DNA from: Paenibacillus sp. Soil787
Lineage (GTDB): Bacteria; Bacillota; Bacilli; Paenibacillales; NBRC-103111
DNA length: 64,000 bases
Assembly (NCBI RefSeq): GCF_001429545.1
Contig: NZ_LMSP01000017.1
Location: forward strand, 1-64,000
Direction of reading: 5' to 3'
The notes under the pieces were generated by a model, which had not been told where the DNA came from, searched no databases, and saw nothing but the letters and a program-made list of their open reading frames with translations. Each line of letters opens with the position of its first letter. Within the stretch, counting starts at the first letter, position 1. Both the position numbers and the translations under genes were made by a program. This document shows positions 18,420-27,600 of this stretch, piece after piece.

Positions 18420-18488
18420 ATCTTTGAGCGTAGCTCAAAGTCTCTCTGCTTTGGAATCTTTGAGCGTAGCTCAAAGTCTCTCCGCTTC
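18420..18488 (-). repeat. Duplicated 33-base hairpin element in the nfeD-floA gap
   Basis: Two near-identical copies (18420-18452 and 18456-18488, spacing 36) each contain the palindrome CTTTGAGCTACGCTCAAAG. Copy 18456-18488 covers the last codons and stop of nfeD; the other follows it and ends about 13 bases before the floA SD region. This looks like a tandem duplication of the nfeD 3' end that doubled a stem-loop. Confidence 0.8.
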
Positions 18489-19130
18489 TCGTACTACAAC
18501 GCGTACTCCTTCTACTTCCACAACGACTATATTCCTTCCAGTGGCAATAAAGCCGCCATTCGTCACCACATCAACACGTTCACCATGAATAATTGCAGTC
18601 CCTGCCGGGCGAAGTGGAGTAATCGATTCTCCCGTCATTCCAATCAAGTAGGATCGATCTGGGCTTGATGTAAATCCTTTGTTCGTCGTTAGCTGCTCCT
18701 TCAGAATAAAACGGTTCCAAATACCGCGGTGCTTAAAGGTTTTGATCGCGAAGGAAATCGCAACGATTGCCAACAATAACGCGATACCAAGCATTACCGC
18801 TGCCTGAGTGGGATCTGAAGAGGCCATCAGAACCCCGCCAAAGAGGCATATTGCGCCTAACACACTTAGAATCCCAAAACTCGGAACGACCAATTCTAGG
18901 ATAAGTAGAAGTAACCCGATTCCGAAAACAGCTATGTCACCAAAACCAGCAAAACCGGCTAAATAAAACCCAAGAAAATAGAGTGCAAAACCAGCTACCC
19001 CTGCTAAGGCGAACAATCCGCTGCTGAAAAAAAGCAGCTCCAATGCGATTCCAATGATCCCAACCACTAATAATACCGTCGCTGTAACGGGATGAGTCAG
19101 AAAGGCAGATAAGTTTTCTACAAACATCAT
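18471..19130 (-). CDS. NfeD family membrane protein (short form)
   Basis: 219 residues. Four or five membrane helices (about 15-155) precede the C-terminal OB-fold of NfeD (GMTGESITPLRPAGTAIIHGERVDVVTNGGFI...VVVEVEGVRVVV). B. subtilis YqeZ carries an additional N-terminal ClpP-like serine protease domain; it is missing here, with the protein starting directly at a membrane segment, so this is the short NfeD1b-like type. AAAGGAG precedes the ATG pair at 19130. NfeD proteins partner with flotillins; floA follows. Confidence 0.92.
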   Translation of the reverse strand: MMFVENLSAFLTHPVTATVLLVVGIIGIALELLFFSSGLFALAGVAGFALYFLGFYLAGFAGFGDIAVFGIGLLLLILELVVPSFGILSVLGAICLFGGVLMASSDPTQAAVMLGIALLLAIVAISFAIKTFKHRGIWNRFILKEQLTTNKGFTSSPDRSYLIGMTGESITPLRPAGTAIIHGERVDVVTNGGFIATGRNIVVVEVEGVRVVVREAERL

Positions 19131-19642
19131 CTTTCACTCCTTTCCCTGATCTTCCTTATCACTAATATGTACGTTGCAACACACAAACTGTTTCGTTTTA
19201 GTTGAAATGAACTGAAAAAACCTCAGGCTTTTGCCATAGGAGCTTGGGGGTATAAGGAGTTTAGCGTTCCCAGCAGTTCAATCCTCTTAGGGTTTCACCA
19301 ACTTACAAGGAGACCGATTATCTTCAACGGTCCAAAATAACTGCGAAAGTGCAGGTATTCTTGCTAAAACTCGTTTAATTAAGAGGAAATGCCTGCTATT
19401 GTACAGTAATTTTTAACTTTTCCATCCAAAACGTAAAAAAGTTCACAAAAGCCTGCACCATTGCAGGAATATACGAATCTGAGTTATTCAAAGAAAAAAA
19501 GCCTACACTATTGCAGGTTTACCACAACCGAGGTCACTCCTTTTCGTTAAAGTTCGCTCCAACCCTTAACTGGAACTTTCTGTTTGATATACAAAAGACC
19601 GAGAGGACTTGGTCCACTCGGTCTTGTCTAACATATTTGTTA
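19131..19642. other. 512-bp intergenic region with dispersed hairpin repeats
   Basis: No gene is seen. 19348-19406 is a second copy of the ~60-base element at 1-64. Three related hairpins of the form CCTGC-N4/6-GCAGG lie at 19392-19406, 19452-19467 (perfect CCTGCA stem) and 19502-19517; on the minus strand each is followed by a T-rich run (CTTTTGT, CTTTTTTTC). The yqeY terminator is at 19590-19626. The remainder is AT-rich with no recognisable signal. Confidence 0.6.
19590..19626 (-). terminator. Terminator of the hit-rpsU-yqeY transcript
   Basis: Minus-strand stem AAGACCGAG-GGAC paired with GTCC-CTCGGTCTT, then TTGT. It is 17 bases after the yqeY stop. Confidence 0.75.
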
Positions 19643-20086
19643 TTAACCTAATAATTGTTGAACTAACTGATTGATAAGTTTACCATCAGCGCGTCCTTTG
19701 ACCTGAGGCATCAATGCCGTCATCACTTTGCCCATATCCGCTTTGGAAGAAGCACCAATTTGCTGGATGGTCTGCTGTACAATGGCTTTCACTTCTTCCT
19801 CAGAAAGCTGTTGCGGCATGTACTCAGCTAGAATAACAAGTTCTGCCTTCAGGCTCTCGGCCAAATCATCTCTGCCGGCCTTCGTAAATTCTTGGAGGGA
19901 ATCCTTACGCTGTTTGATTTCACGAGTTAGAACGTCAAGCACTTCATTGTCATCTAAGGCTCTTTTCAGATCAATCTCTGAATTCTTGATGGTAGATCTT
20001 ACCATTCGAATTACGGAGAGTTTGAACTTGTCCTGACTCTTCATCGCTTGCTTCATATCTTCGTTCAATCGATCGCTTAAGCTCAT
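19643..20086 (-). CDS. yqeY: GatB/YqeY domain protein
   Basis: 147 residues, all of it the helical YqeY domain homologous to the tRNA-binding tail of GatB. Family features seen: SVIRMVRSTIKNSEID, REIKQRKDSLQEF, and MGKVMTALMPQVKGRADG. Its cellular role in Bacillales is not defined, but it is consistently cotranscribed with rpsU. AGGAGG precedes the ATG at 20086; the gap to rpsU is 8 bases. Confidence 0.95.
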   Translation of the reverse strand: MSLSDRLNEDMKQAMKSQDKFKLSVIRMVRSTIKNSEIDLKRALDDNEVLDVLTREIKQRKDSLQEFTKAGRDDLAESLKAELVILAEYMPQQLSEEEVKAIVQQTIQQIGASSKADMGKVMTALMPQVKGRADGKLINQLVQQLLG

Positions 20087-20094
20087 ATTGCCTC

Positions 20095-20268
20095 CTAGAA
20101 CTTTCTCTTACGAGCAGCCTCAGATTTAAGCTTACGCTTAACGCTAGGCTTGTCATAATGTTTACGTTTTTTAACTTCTGCAAGAATGCCATCCTTAGCG
20201 ATGGAACGCTTAAAGCGACGAAGTGCAGCATCTATAGTTTCGTTCTTACGAACTCGAGTTTCTGACAA
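20095..20268 (-). CDS. rpsU: Ribosomal protein bS21
   Basis: Small-subunit protein at the platform near the anti-Shine-Dalgarno. The 57-residue product begins [20 protein letters not shown] after the initiator and ends SEAARKRKF, as in Bacillus. The open frame extends 19 codons farther upstream, but GGAGGGAGGG lies directly ahead of the TTG at 20268, matching the universal S21 N-terminus; the upstream extension is rejected. Confidence 0.97.
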   Translation of the reverse strand: MSETRVRKNETIDAALRRFKRSIAKDGILAEVKKRKHYDKPSVKRKLKSEAARKRKF

Positions 20269-20382
20269 CAGTTTTCCCTCCCTCCGAACAGACCATCTAA
20301 GACAAAACGGTTCATCAAATCCCATTATAGGTCATAGTAATTAGGGTGTCAATCGCAAACCTTTCGTTTCGTGAAAGGAAGC

Positions 20383-20733
20383 TTAATTGTGTACGCCTAA
20401 AGGCGATAAACGTGCCCCAGCCATAAGATGATAATGAAGATGGTGAACGATTTGCCCCGCGTTAGCTCCAATATTCGTTATAACCCGATAACCAGACTCT
20501 TCCACTTCTAGTTCTCTAGCAATTTGTGCAGCCACACGCTGAATTTGCCCGATCATGTTCCAATCTTCTTCTCCCGCATCGGCTAGTGAAGCAAGATGCT
20601 TCTTAGGAATGATAAGGGCATGAATGGGCGAAGCTGGTTGAATATCATGGAAAGCAACAATTTGTTCGTCCTCATACACTTTCTTAGAGGGAAGTTCCCC
20701 CGCAATAATTTTACAGAAAATACAATCACTCAT
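20383..20733 (-). CDS. HIT family nucleotide hydrolase
   Basis: 116 residues of the histidine-triad HINT branch, which hydrolyses adenosine phosphoramidates or related nucleotidyl substrates. N-terminal CIFCKIIAGELPSKKVYED is the family opening; the triad motif reads HLHYHLMAG, preceded by GQIVH. The CxxC at residues 4-7 may bind zinc. The SD (GGGGG) is about 12 bases from the ATG, rather far. It lies upstream of rpsU as in many Bacillales. Confidence 0.94.
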   Translation of the reverse strand: MSDCIFCKIIAGELPSKKVYEDEQIVAFHDIQPASPIHALIIPKKHLASLADAGEEDWNMIGQIQRVAAQIARELEVEESGYRVITNIGANAGQIVHHLHYHLMAGARLSPLGVHN

Positions 20734-20775
20734 TGTTCGGCTTGTCCCCCACTTTCGTAAAAGCTACTACTTTTA

Positions 20776-20805
20776 ATTTTATCGGAAAAGAACTAAAAAA
20801 TCCAA
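20776..20805 (-). promoter_or_regulatory. Candidate sigma-A promoter of hit-rpsU-yqeY
   Basis: Minus strand: TTGGAT (20805-20800), 18-base spacer, TAAAAT (20781-20776), 43 bases upstream of the HIT gene start. Confidence 0.45.
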
Positions 20806-20837
20806 TCTAATCTACATTTAAAAATGGAATAATCGCA

Positions 20838-20875
20838 AAAAAAGAAACACCTCATCGACTATAAGATGTTTCTAG
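20838..20875 (-). terminator. Terminator after the YG-rich small protein gene
   Basis: Minus-strand stem AGAAACATC / GGTGTTTCT (one G-U pair), then seven T residues, 18 bases past the stop at 20893. Confidence 0.75.
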
Positions 20876-20892
20876 ATTGAATGGGTTTCATT

Positions 20893-21195
20893 CTAATAAT
20901 AATACGGTAGTAAGGATAAGGCTAGTAATCCAGCTAGTGGTAGGATTTGTCTTACAAAACGCCGTCTTGGATAGCCGTAGTATGGGTATGGATAGCCGTA
21001 GTAGGGATACGGATAGGCATAGGGTAAGAAAGCTCTCGTTTGGTCATGGTCCATCCCGCCAATCGGAACGGCTAAGTATAGATTTTCATCATCCACATCT
21101 TCCACAATACCGTCATAAACCGCACCGCTAGTCATCGTGACGCTCACATAACGGTACATATGCTTTTTACATATCTCATGTGCTTCCTGATGCAT
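20893..21195 (-). CDS. Small protein with Sm-like strand pattern and Pro/Tyr repeat
   Basis: About 100 residues from the ATG at 21195 (SD GGAG 12 bases upstream; a TTG at 21243 would add 16 residues but lacks a binding site). An N-terminal half, YRYVSVTMTSGAVYDGIVEDVDDENLYLAVP split in two strands and a bent loop, resembles the Sm1 motif of LSm/Hfq-like folds. A tandem PYAYPYPYYGYPYPYYGYP tract follows, then a basic RRR patch and a C-terminal hydrophobic segment ending LPYYY. Function unknown; the architecture suggests a spore coat or surface-associated protein, but this is speculation. It has its own terminator. Confidence 0.7.
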   Translation of the reverse strand: MHQEAHEICKKHMYRYVSVTMTSGAVYDGIVEDVDDENLYLAVPIGGMDHDQTRAFLPYAYPYPYYGYPYPYYGYPRRRFVRQILPLAGLLALSLLPYYY

Positions 21196-21283
21196 TGGCT
21201 CATCACACTCCTTTTTACCAACAGCATATTCAGCTATAGGCAAAAGGCTACTCTTTGATCGTATTTTCAGCTCATCTAAAATT

Positions 21284-22345
21284 TTAACGATAATGCTGAC
21301 TTTTTAAGGACTGGCGCAGCTTTTTCCATTTTGCTTTCTCAGCTGCTTGTAGCCCTTTATCTTCTTTGCGCGCCAAATAAGCGAGTTCCTTTTGTAATTT
21401 TACGTAGTTATTAAATCGTTCAACAACCAAAGTCCCTTCATTTAATGCATGATTCACTGCGCAATTCGGTTCATTTTCATGCTTACAATCCTGAAAGTAG
21501 CACATTTCTGCAAGCTCTTCGATATCTTGAAATGACGTGCTTAGACCCTCCGAAACGTCCCATAATTGGAGTTCACGCATACCTGGCGTATCAATCAATA
21601 TGCCTCCTCCAGGCAGCGCGATGAGCTCGCGGTGGGTCGTCGTATGCTTCCCTTTGTCATCCCCCGAACGAATATCCCCTGTGTCCAGAATATCCTTCCC
21701 ATAAATGCGATTCACCAAGGTTGATTTACCAACACCGGACGAGCCAAGAAGCGCGACTGTTTGACCTGGAGTCATATAAGCAGCAAGCTCATCTAGTCCG
21801 CGGTTTTCAGCTGAGCTGATAATATGAATGGGCACACCAACCGCAACAGCCGCGACCTCTGCAGCCAATGCTTCGGGATCCTCACATAAATCCGCTTTAC
21901 TTAGAACAATAACCGGATTCGCTCCGCTCTCCCAAGCTAATACCATATAACGCTCAATACGGCGTACATTAAAATCTAGATTTAGCGCTGTGAACAGAAA
22001 AACTGTGTCTACATTCGAGGCAACAATTTGCTCTTCATTGACTTGACCAGCTACTTTACGGGAAAACTTACTTTTACGTGGCAATACAGCATGGATTGTT
22101 GCTCGCTGTTCTTCTCCCCTTATGGACAGTACAACCCAATCGCCTACAGCTGGGTAGTCTTCACGCCGGAAAGCAAGATGCCGCATTTTACCCGATACCT
22201 CTGCTAGTGCTTCCCCGACTTCCGTCTGAACACGATACATATGTTTATGCTCCAAGGACACCCGGCCAACCTGATATCCCTCGTTTAGGTAAGGTTCGAA
22301 TGCTTTTTCAAAAAAGGAATTCCATCCTAAATCTTCATTTTTCAA
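21284..22345 (-). CDS. rsgA: Circularly permuted GTPase RsgA (ribosome small subunit-dependent)
   Basis: 353 residues. The order OB-fold, then permuted GTPase, then zinc finger is diagnostic: G4 VLSKADLCED (about 137-146) comes before G1 GSSGVGKSTL (about 201-210) and G3 DTPGMREL; the zinc ligands lie in CYFQDCKHENEPNC. RsgA releases assembly factors from the maturing 30S. The start is TTG at 22345 with AGAGGA about 12 bases upstream. It is not in the usual rsgA-rpe locus and is of the longer class, so it may be a second paralogue; the main copy would lie outside the window. Confidence 0.92.
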   Translation of the reverse strand: MKNEDLGWNSFFEKAFEPYLNEGYQVGRVSLEHKHMYRVQTEVGEALAEVSGKMRHLAFRREDYPAVGDWVVLSIRGEEQRATIHAVLPRKSKFSRKVAGQVNEEQIVASNVDTVFLFTALNLDFNVRRIERYMVLAWESGANPVIVLSKADLCEDPEALAAEVAAVAVGVPIHIISSAENRGLDELAAYMTPGQTVALLGSSGVGKSTLVNRIYGKDILDTGDIRSGDDKGKHTTTHRELIALPGGGILIDTPGMRELQLWDVSEGLSTSFQDIEELAEMCYFQDCKHENEPNCAVNHALNEGTLVVERFNNYVKLQKELAYLARKEDKGLQAAEKAKWKKLRQSLKSQHYR

Positions 22346-22473
22346 GTATTTATTTCATCCTCTCATGCGGTTCTATTCTGAAGTATAGACCGCTGGTAGC
22401 AACATCACACGGGAAACAATGATTTAGATTATTTTTTCCTTCTTCAAATTTTATGCAGATGGTCAATTAAAAT

Positions 22474-22503
22474 GTAGACTGTTAGTCTACTTTTGCATAT
22501 AAT
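22474..22503 (+). promoter_or_regulatory. Palindromic TetR operator overlapping a sigma-A promoter
   Basis: GTAGACTGTTAGTCTAC (22474-22490) is a perfect 7-bp inverted repeat with a 3-base centre. TATAAT (22498-22503) is the -10; the -35 (TAGACT, 22475-22480, spacer 17) falls inside the operator arm. Binding here would block the promoter of the TetR gene, i.e. autorepression, and could also affect the divergent rsgA. Confidence 0.75.
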
Positions 22504-22537
22504 AGGAGTAAATCGATGGTTGGAATGGAGTGAGCGG

Positions 22538-24460
22538 ATGAGCCAATTCATGAGAGCCTCCACCCGCAAAAAGCGTGATGTGATGATGGAAGTCGCTTTA
22601 ACCATGTTTATGGAAAAAGGCTATGAGAATGTGTCCGTAGACGATATTATCGAGGCAACGAGATCATCGAAGGGCACCTTTTATCATTATTTTAAAAGCA
22701 AAGATGCTATTATTTCAGCCCTTTACAGCAAACAAATTCAATTGATTCAAGAATGGGTGAAACAGCCTCCCTCCAAGGTCCAATCCCTTGAAGGACATAT
22801 TAATCGCTTATTCTTAGACTTAGCGTCCAACATTCATTCCTCACCACGACTAGTCCGAAGCTTACAAGCTTTATCCTTGCAAAATGAAACCGTAAAAACG
22901 GAAGAACAGCAGCAATTAAACGTACTATCGGAAAGTTTATTACATTGGCTGCCTGAACCTAGAAAAATTGAGCTTCTTGTTTGCATGTATGCGGGAACAC
23001 TCCGCACTTGGTGCAATCAAGATGACGCCGATTTACTCTCCATGATGAAAAACAACTTAGCCTGGCTGTGGGTAGGTTTGCGCTCCAGCGAACCCTACGC
23101 ATCTCTGCAGGTAGAACCAGTCCCCAAGGAGGAAAACAAAATGAAAGTAGCAATTATTGGCGGAGGCTTGGCAGGCTTAACAGCAGCCGCTTATTTATCT
23201 GAGAATCCACATGTCGAAGGTATCCTTTTCGAACGCAGTCCGCAGCTTGGGGGACGTGCTTTTACTTACGAAAAAGCAGGATTTACACTCAACTATGGGG
23301 CACATGCTATCTATGGAATTGATCGTCATACGTTAACAAACATGGAACGTGATCTTGGACTCTCTTTTTCTTCCAAGCAAGTAGATAAGCGCAAAGTTTT
23401 TTATGCGAAACATAATCAGCTTACACCAGCACCGCTCGACGCGATTAACCTCTTAAAAACGGATCTGCTCAGCACCATGCAAAAAGTAAGATTCGTCGGT
23501 GAAATTACCGCCATCATTGCGAATATTCACAACTTAAAAAACTACGCAACTCTTGCTGATTATTTGGCAGAGTCCAATGCGGATGAGGATGTTAAAGAGT
23601 TATGGGAGCATTTGGTTTGCTCCAACTTCTTCATTACGCCTGAGGATGCTCGCAACGTATCCGGAGCTGTAATCAGCGAATACTATCACAACTTGTTCCT
23701 CTCCTCGAAGCCCGTCAATTATATATTGGGAAGCTGGGCGGTTATTACGAACCAACTTAAGCAAAAGCTGACAACGTCCGGCAAATGGGAAATCGCCCTT
23801 CAAGAAGGCGTGGAGACCCTCCGGTATGCGGATCGCAAGTTCGTATTGCAAACCAAAAACCGTGAAATGGCTTTTGACAAAGTGATTTTCGCTATGCCGG
23901 TTCAGCAAGTCGTCAAACTTCTGAAAGGTACAGCATGGGAGCCGTTCCTAGCTCCGTATGAAACCAATACCGCAACCGAAGTCATGGTGTATGACGTTGG
24001 GTTAAGCCGTGTTGTTGCGAGACCTTTCAGCTACATCAGCGACATGGATAACAAGCTATTCATCAGCGATGTTTCCGCGACAGATCATACACTTGTACCG
24101 GAAGGCGGACAGCTGCTTCAAGGTATCGCATACTTAAGCGACCGCTTTGATAACGAGGAGCAGCGCAAAGCGTATCTCGAAGAAAAGAACCTCCAAATGG
24201 AAGCCCTATTTGATAAGCATTATCCAGGCTGGCGTGATGTCACAGCCGTGAAACGAGTTTCGAAGAAAGCGATGGTTTCGAGCGTGAAAAACATTGCTTC
24301 CAATAATCTACTGCCGATACGCGTGGAAAACGTGCCTTTCTACTTCTGTGGAGACGGCTGTACAGGTAAGGGCGAGCTTGCGGAACGCGCATTCTCTAGT
24401 GCCCGCACCGCGGCGTTATCCATTGTGCAAGAAGTTCAGCAAGCTCTTCAAAATGTTTAA
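22538..24460 (+). CDS. TetR regulator in frame with an FAD-dependent oxidoreductase
   Basis: One uninterrupted frame of 640 codons from ATG 22538 (SD TGGAG eight bases upstream; a TTG at 22493 is not needed). Residues 1-195 form a TetR-family protein: DNA-binding helix-turn-helix DDIIEATRSSKGTFYHYF at about 37-54, then a helical ligand/dimer domain. From residue 202 the sequence MKVAIIGGGLAGLTAAAYL begins a complete phytoene-desaturase/amine-oxidase-like flavoprotein with the dinucleotide fold, GGRAFTYEKAGF and the C-terminal FYFCGDGCTGKGELAERA FAD motif. A full ribosome binding site precedes the internal ATG at 23141, so the oxidoreductase may be made both fused and free. The substrate is unknown; the TetR is probably autoregulatory. 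A lost stop codon or a sequencing error are alternatives to true fusion. Confidence 0.88.
   Translation: MSQFMRASTRKKRDVMMEVALTMFMEKGYENVSVDDIIEATRSSKGTFYHYFKSKDAIISALYSKQIQLIQEWVKQPPSKVQSLEGHINRLFLDLASNIHSSPRLVRSLQALSLQNETVKTEEQQQLNVLSESLLHWLPEPRKIELLVCMYAGTLRTWCNQDDADLLSMMKNNLAWLWVGLRSSEPYASLQVEPVPKEENKMKVAIIGGGLAGLTAAAYLSENPHVEGILFERSPQLGGRAFTYEKAGFTLNYGAHAIYGIDRHTLTNMERDLGLSFSSKQVDKRKVFYAKHNQLTPAPLDAINLLKTDLLSTMQKVRFVGEITAIIANIHNLKNYATLADYLAESNADEDVKELWEHLVCSNFFITPEDARNVSGAVISEYYHNLFLSSKPVNYILGSWAVITNQLKQKLTTSGKWEIALQEGVETLRYADRKFVLQTKNREMAFDKVIFAMPVQQVVKLLKGTAWEPFLAPYETNTATEVMVYDVGLSRVVARPFSYISDMDNKLFISDVSATDHTLVPEGGQLLQGIAYLSDRFDNEEQRKAYLEEKNLQMEALFDKHYPGWRDVTAVKRVSKKAMVSSVKNIASNNLLPIRVENVPFYFCGDGCTGKGELAERAFSSARTAALSIVQEVQQALQNV
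23126..23143 (+). promoter_or_regulatory. Internal ribosome binding site and start codon inside the fused gene
   Basis: AAGGAGG (23126-23132), eight bases, then ATG (23141). The codons it occupies encode a linker (PKEENK) between the TetR and flavoprotein domains. It marks the ancestral start of the oxidoreductase gene and may still be used. Confidence 0.8.
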
Positions 24461-24490
24461 TCCTCTCCACATGGATGGATTATCGTAACC

Positions 24491-24538
24491 AAGGATAAAC
24501 GACTCCGTCGTCCTTCAAGGACGAGCGCGTTTGTCAAG
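24491..24538. repeat. Dispersed 48-bp repeat, copy 1
   Basis: Identical at 46 of 48 positions to 41496-41543. It contains a nested hairpin: AAGGA with TCCTT outside and CGAC with GTCG inside. It lies between the plus-strand flavoprotein gene and the terminator. Confidence 0.8.
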
Positions 24539-24583
24539 GTAGATGCGAAGCAAAAGTATAAAACTTATATTTTTCTACGAACA

Positions 24584-24622
24584 AACAACCAGCCCTCCCA
24601 TTACCGGGAGAGCTGGTTGTTT
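24584..24622. terminator. Bidirectional terminator between the flavoprotein gene and ctsZ
   Basis: Stem AACAACCAGC-CTCCC with GGGAG-GCTGGTTGTT around a short loop. On the plus strand TTTTATTTATT follows, on the minus strand GTTTGTT. It serves the two convergent genes. Confidence 0.8.
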
Positions 24623-24625
24623 TAT

Positions 24626-27600
24626 TTATTGTTTGGTCACGCGCACATCATCAAGGTGAAGCGTAGTTCCACCAGGTGAATCCACATAAAATCCAACATC
24701 GATCTGGCCATTGGTCACCATAATATCACTTACACTGATATATTTCCAAACACCGCTGTTACTGATGTTCGCATAAATGGCAGATCCGCCATAGTTTTGA
24801 ATTTCGGCTCTGGCCGTTGTCGGCGCTGTGTTCTTCATGCGGACCCAGGCTTCGAATTTGTATTTTACATTATTAACAGGAACACTAATGGTTTGATGGA
24901 TGCTTTGTTGATAAGCGCCAGCTGCAAAGAAGTAAGCCCGCTTATCACCCGTCCACGGGGATTCCGGCGGATTGGTGGTTGAGCCGCTATCAACACCATA
25001 AGCAACAGCTTGCGTACTTGGATGCCACTCCACCCAGTTATCGCTTTGACTCGTGTCACGCTCGAAACCAGGATTGTCTAGCAGATTCTGCTCAGAAACC
25101 GGCGTTCCCGCTGCCGAAGTTGAAAGTAGCAGACGATCTAAGTTGATATTCCCACTGTCAGCGGCATCGTATTTAAACGCAATCGTGTTTGCCCCTGCAT
25201 TTAACGTCACCGTTTGCACATTATCCTGCCAGACGTTCCAATTCGTACCAGGACTCGTGAAACTGGTTTGTCCTAGCTTGGATCCATTGATATAAGTACT
25301 CAATGTTTTCGTTGCTGCACTGCCATTCGCATATCGCAGCGCTACCTGATAGCTCCCAGCGCTAGGGACATACACGTTGTATTGCACCTGCGCGCCTGCC
25401 GCACTCAATCCGTCTACAAAACCCGTACCACTATAGCACCAATGGTTCGTGTTCAATGCACTGCCACCAGAAAGCTCAGCGCTCTCTGCTTCATACTTGC
25501 CGACGATTGGAGCAAAAGGTACCGTGATGTTGTCGATGTTGGCATTGCCCGTATCGCCAGCATCGGAGTAATACTTATAGGTCACGACATTCTCTCCAGC
25601 CGTCAGCGGCAGTGTCTCGGATTGCGTAGACCAAGTGTCCCAATTCGCAAGATTAGCGAGTGAAGTGGACTTCACTCTTTTTCCATTAACAAAAATACTG
25701 ACAGATTTGGCTGAGCCTGAAGCATTCGCATAACGCAGGGAGACATTATAGTCACCGCCAATTTTTACCTTTGGATAAAAAGTGACACCCGCGCCATCAT
25801 TGCCCAAACCATCTACAAATCCAGTCCCTGTATATCCTGTATGATTGGTATTAATGGAAGCCTTTGTAGCAACCGTATTGCCAGAAAGCGATGCATCCTC
25901 ACCTTCGTATTGCATAGAAGTTGCACTCACTGCAGCAGCACCTGTAACTGCAATAGATTTAGAAGAAGCTGCAGCTGCTGTCACTTTCACATAGGTGACA
26001 TCCCCGTAGATGTCCTTCCCAGTTGCCCAACCTTCCCCCGAAGCAGCTTTTAATGCCTCTAAGCTTGCATAGGACGTCATAGCTATGCTGTTATTCGTTA
26101 CAGAAGTTCCGGCAGAACCGTGCAGCTTAACGATATAGGATTGAAGAGCTGGCGTGTAACTGCCACTCTTTGCATCTAATGTAAAACTTAGCGAACCTGC
26201 ACCATTATCCTGCGCAGTCATATTTTGCTTAAAGTAAGTACCGCCTTCGTAATTATAACTGGAACCATCATCATCGTAATACGTGAAACTTGACTGTGTC
26301 GTATCCGGAAACACATCCACGTCAACGGAAGTGACGGAAGCCTGCCCAACGTAATCCTGCACTTTCTGCGTAGGAATAATGGCACCTTTTTTAATAAAGA
26401 GAGGCATGTCTGTTAATGTGTCCGGATTAACCGAATATCGGATGGTTTGACCGCCAGTTATTGCATGACCTCGCGCATAGTCAATCCATGAACCAGATGG
26501 CAAATAGATATCTTTACTTGTCTGCTGTTTATCCACCACAGGCGCAGCTAGCAGCCAGTCACCGAACATCCAAGCATCCGTGTAATTTTTGACGGACGCA
26601 TCTGTCGGATATGCTTGCATCAATGGTTGAACGAGCCCATTCCCATTCTCGTAAGCACTTCTCTCATAAGCATACATATAAGGGATCAGGGAGTACCTCA
26701 GCTGAATAGCTTCTTTGGAAGCCTCCTCTGCCGTCGATCCGAAGTACCATGGCTGACGCTGCTGATGATTGTTCCCATGCACACGGAAAACAGGTGTTAA
26801 AGCGCTGAATTGCATCCACCGTGCATATAAATCGGGATTCGGGTTGTTCGTCGTGCCATCCTGCTGATTAAATCCGCCGGTATCCATGCCCCATTTCACT
26901 TGACCATTGTTCACGGAAGATAGCATAACTGCCCTTTGTTCCTGCATCCCGGCAGCCCAGTTAATCCGTTCGCCTTTATTGTATTGAATGCCAATATCGC
27001 CAGACCAAAGCGTTGTCGCATACCGCTGGTCACCTGGGTAGAAAGTTCTAGCTGTTTGCCAAACACGCTGCGCTCCACTCGTGTAAGCACGCTGACCCTC
27101 GTACATAGTCTGAGACATGTGGCCTGTTGTGAAGTTGCCAAACCAATACGAAGCTCCACCCGATGATACTTTATCCGTCTCGTCATTCCACCAACCAACG
27201 ATCCCTTTATCGAGTGCATCTTTGGAATGATTCCAGAACCAGGTGCGTTCGCTAGCATTATAAGGGTCGATACTTCGCACAGTTACAGGGATGAAATAAT
27301 CCTGATACTCGTTATGGCCCGGATAAAAGTAACCACCTTTTGTCGCATCCGTTCCTTGGGTCGTCACATTCGCAGAAGCATCCTTCGTAACGATGCGGGG
27401 TTTCGTAATTCCGATCATTTTGATGCCTTTAGCATCCATTGTTGTCTTTAGAGAAGTCGTCGAAGCAGAAGGGAAATTAGTCGTATTCCACGCAAATTCT
27501 CCATAGTTGGTTTCCCCGTACTTTTTCCAGTCATAGTCAAAGGCGTAAGCATCTATGGGGATATTTTTGGCACGATACGTATCTACATTATTCGTAAATT

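Noticed and set aside
20269-20325. 19-codon N-terminal extension of rpsU
   Set aside because: The ribosome binding site is directly before the TTG at 20268 and S21 proteins start there.
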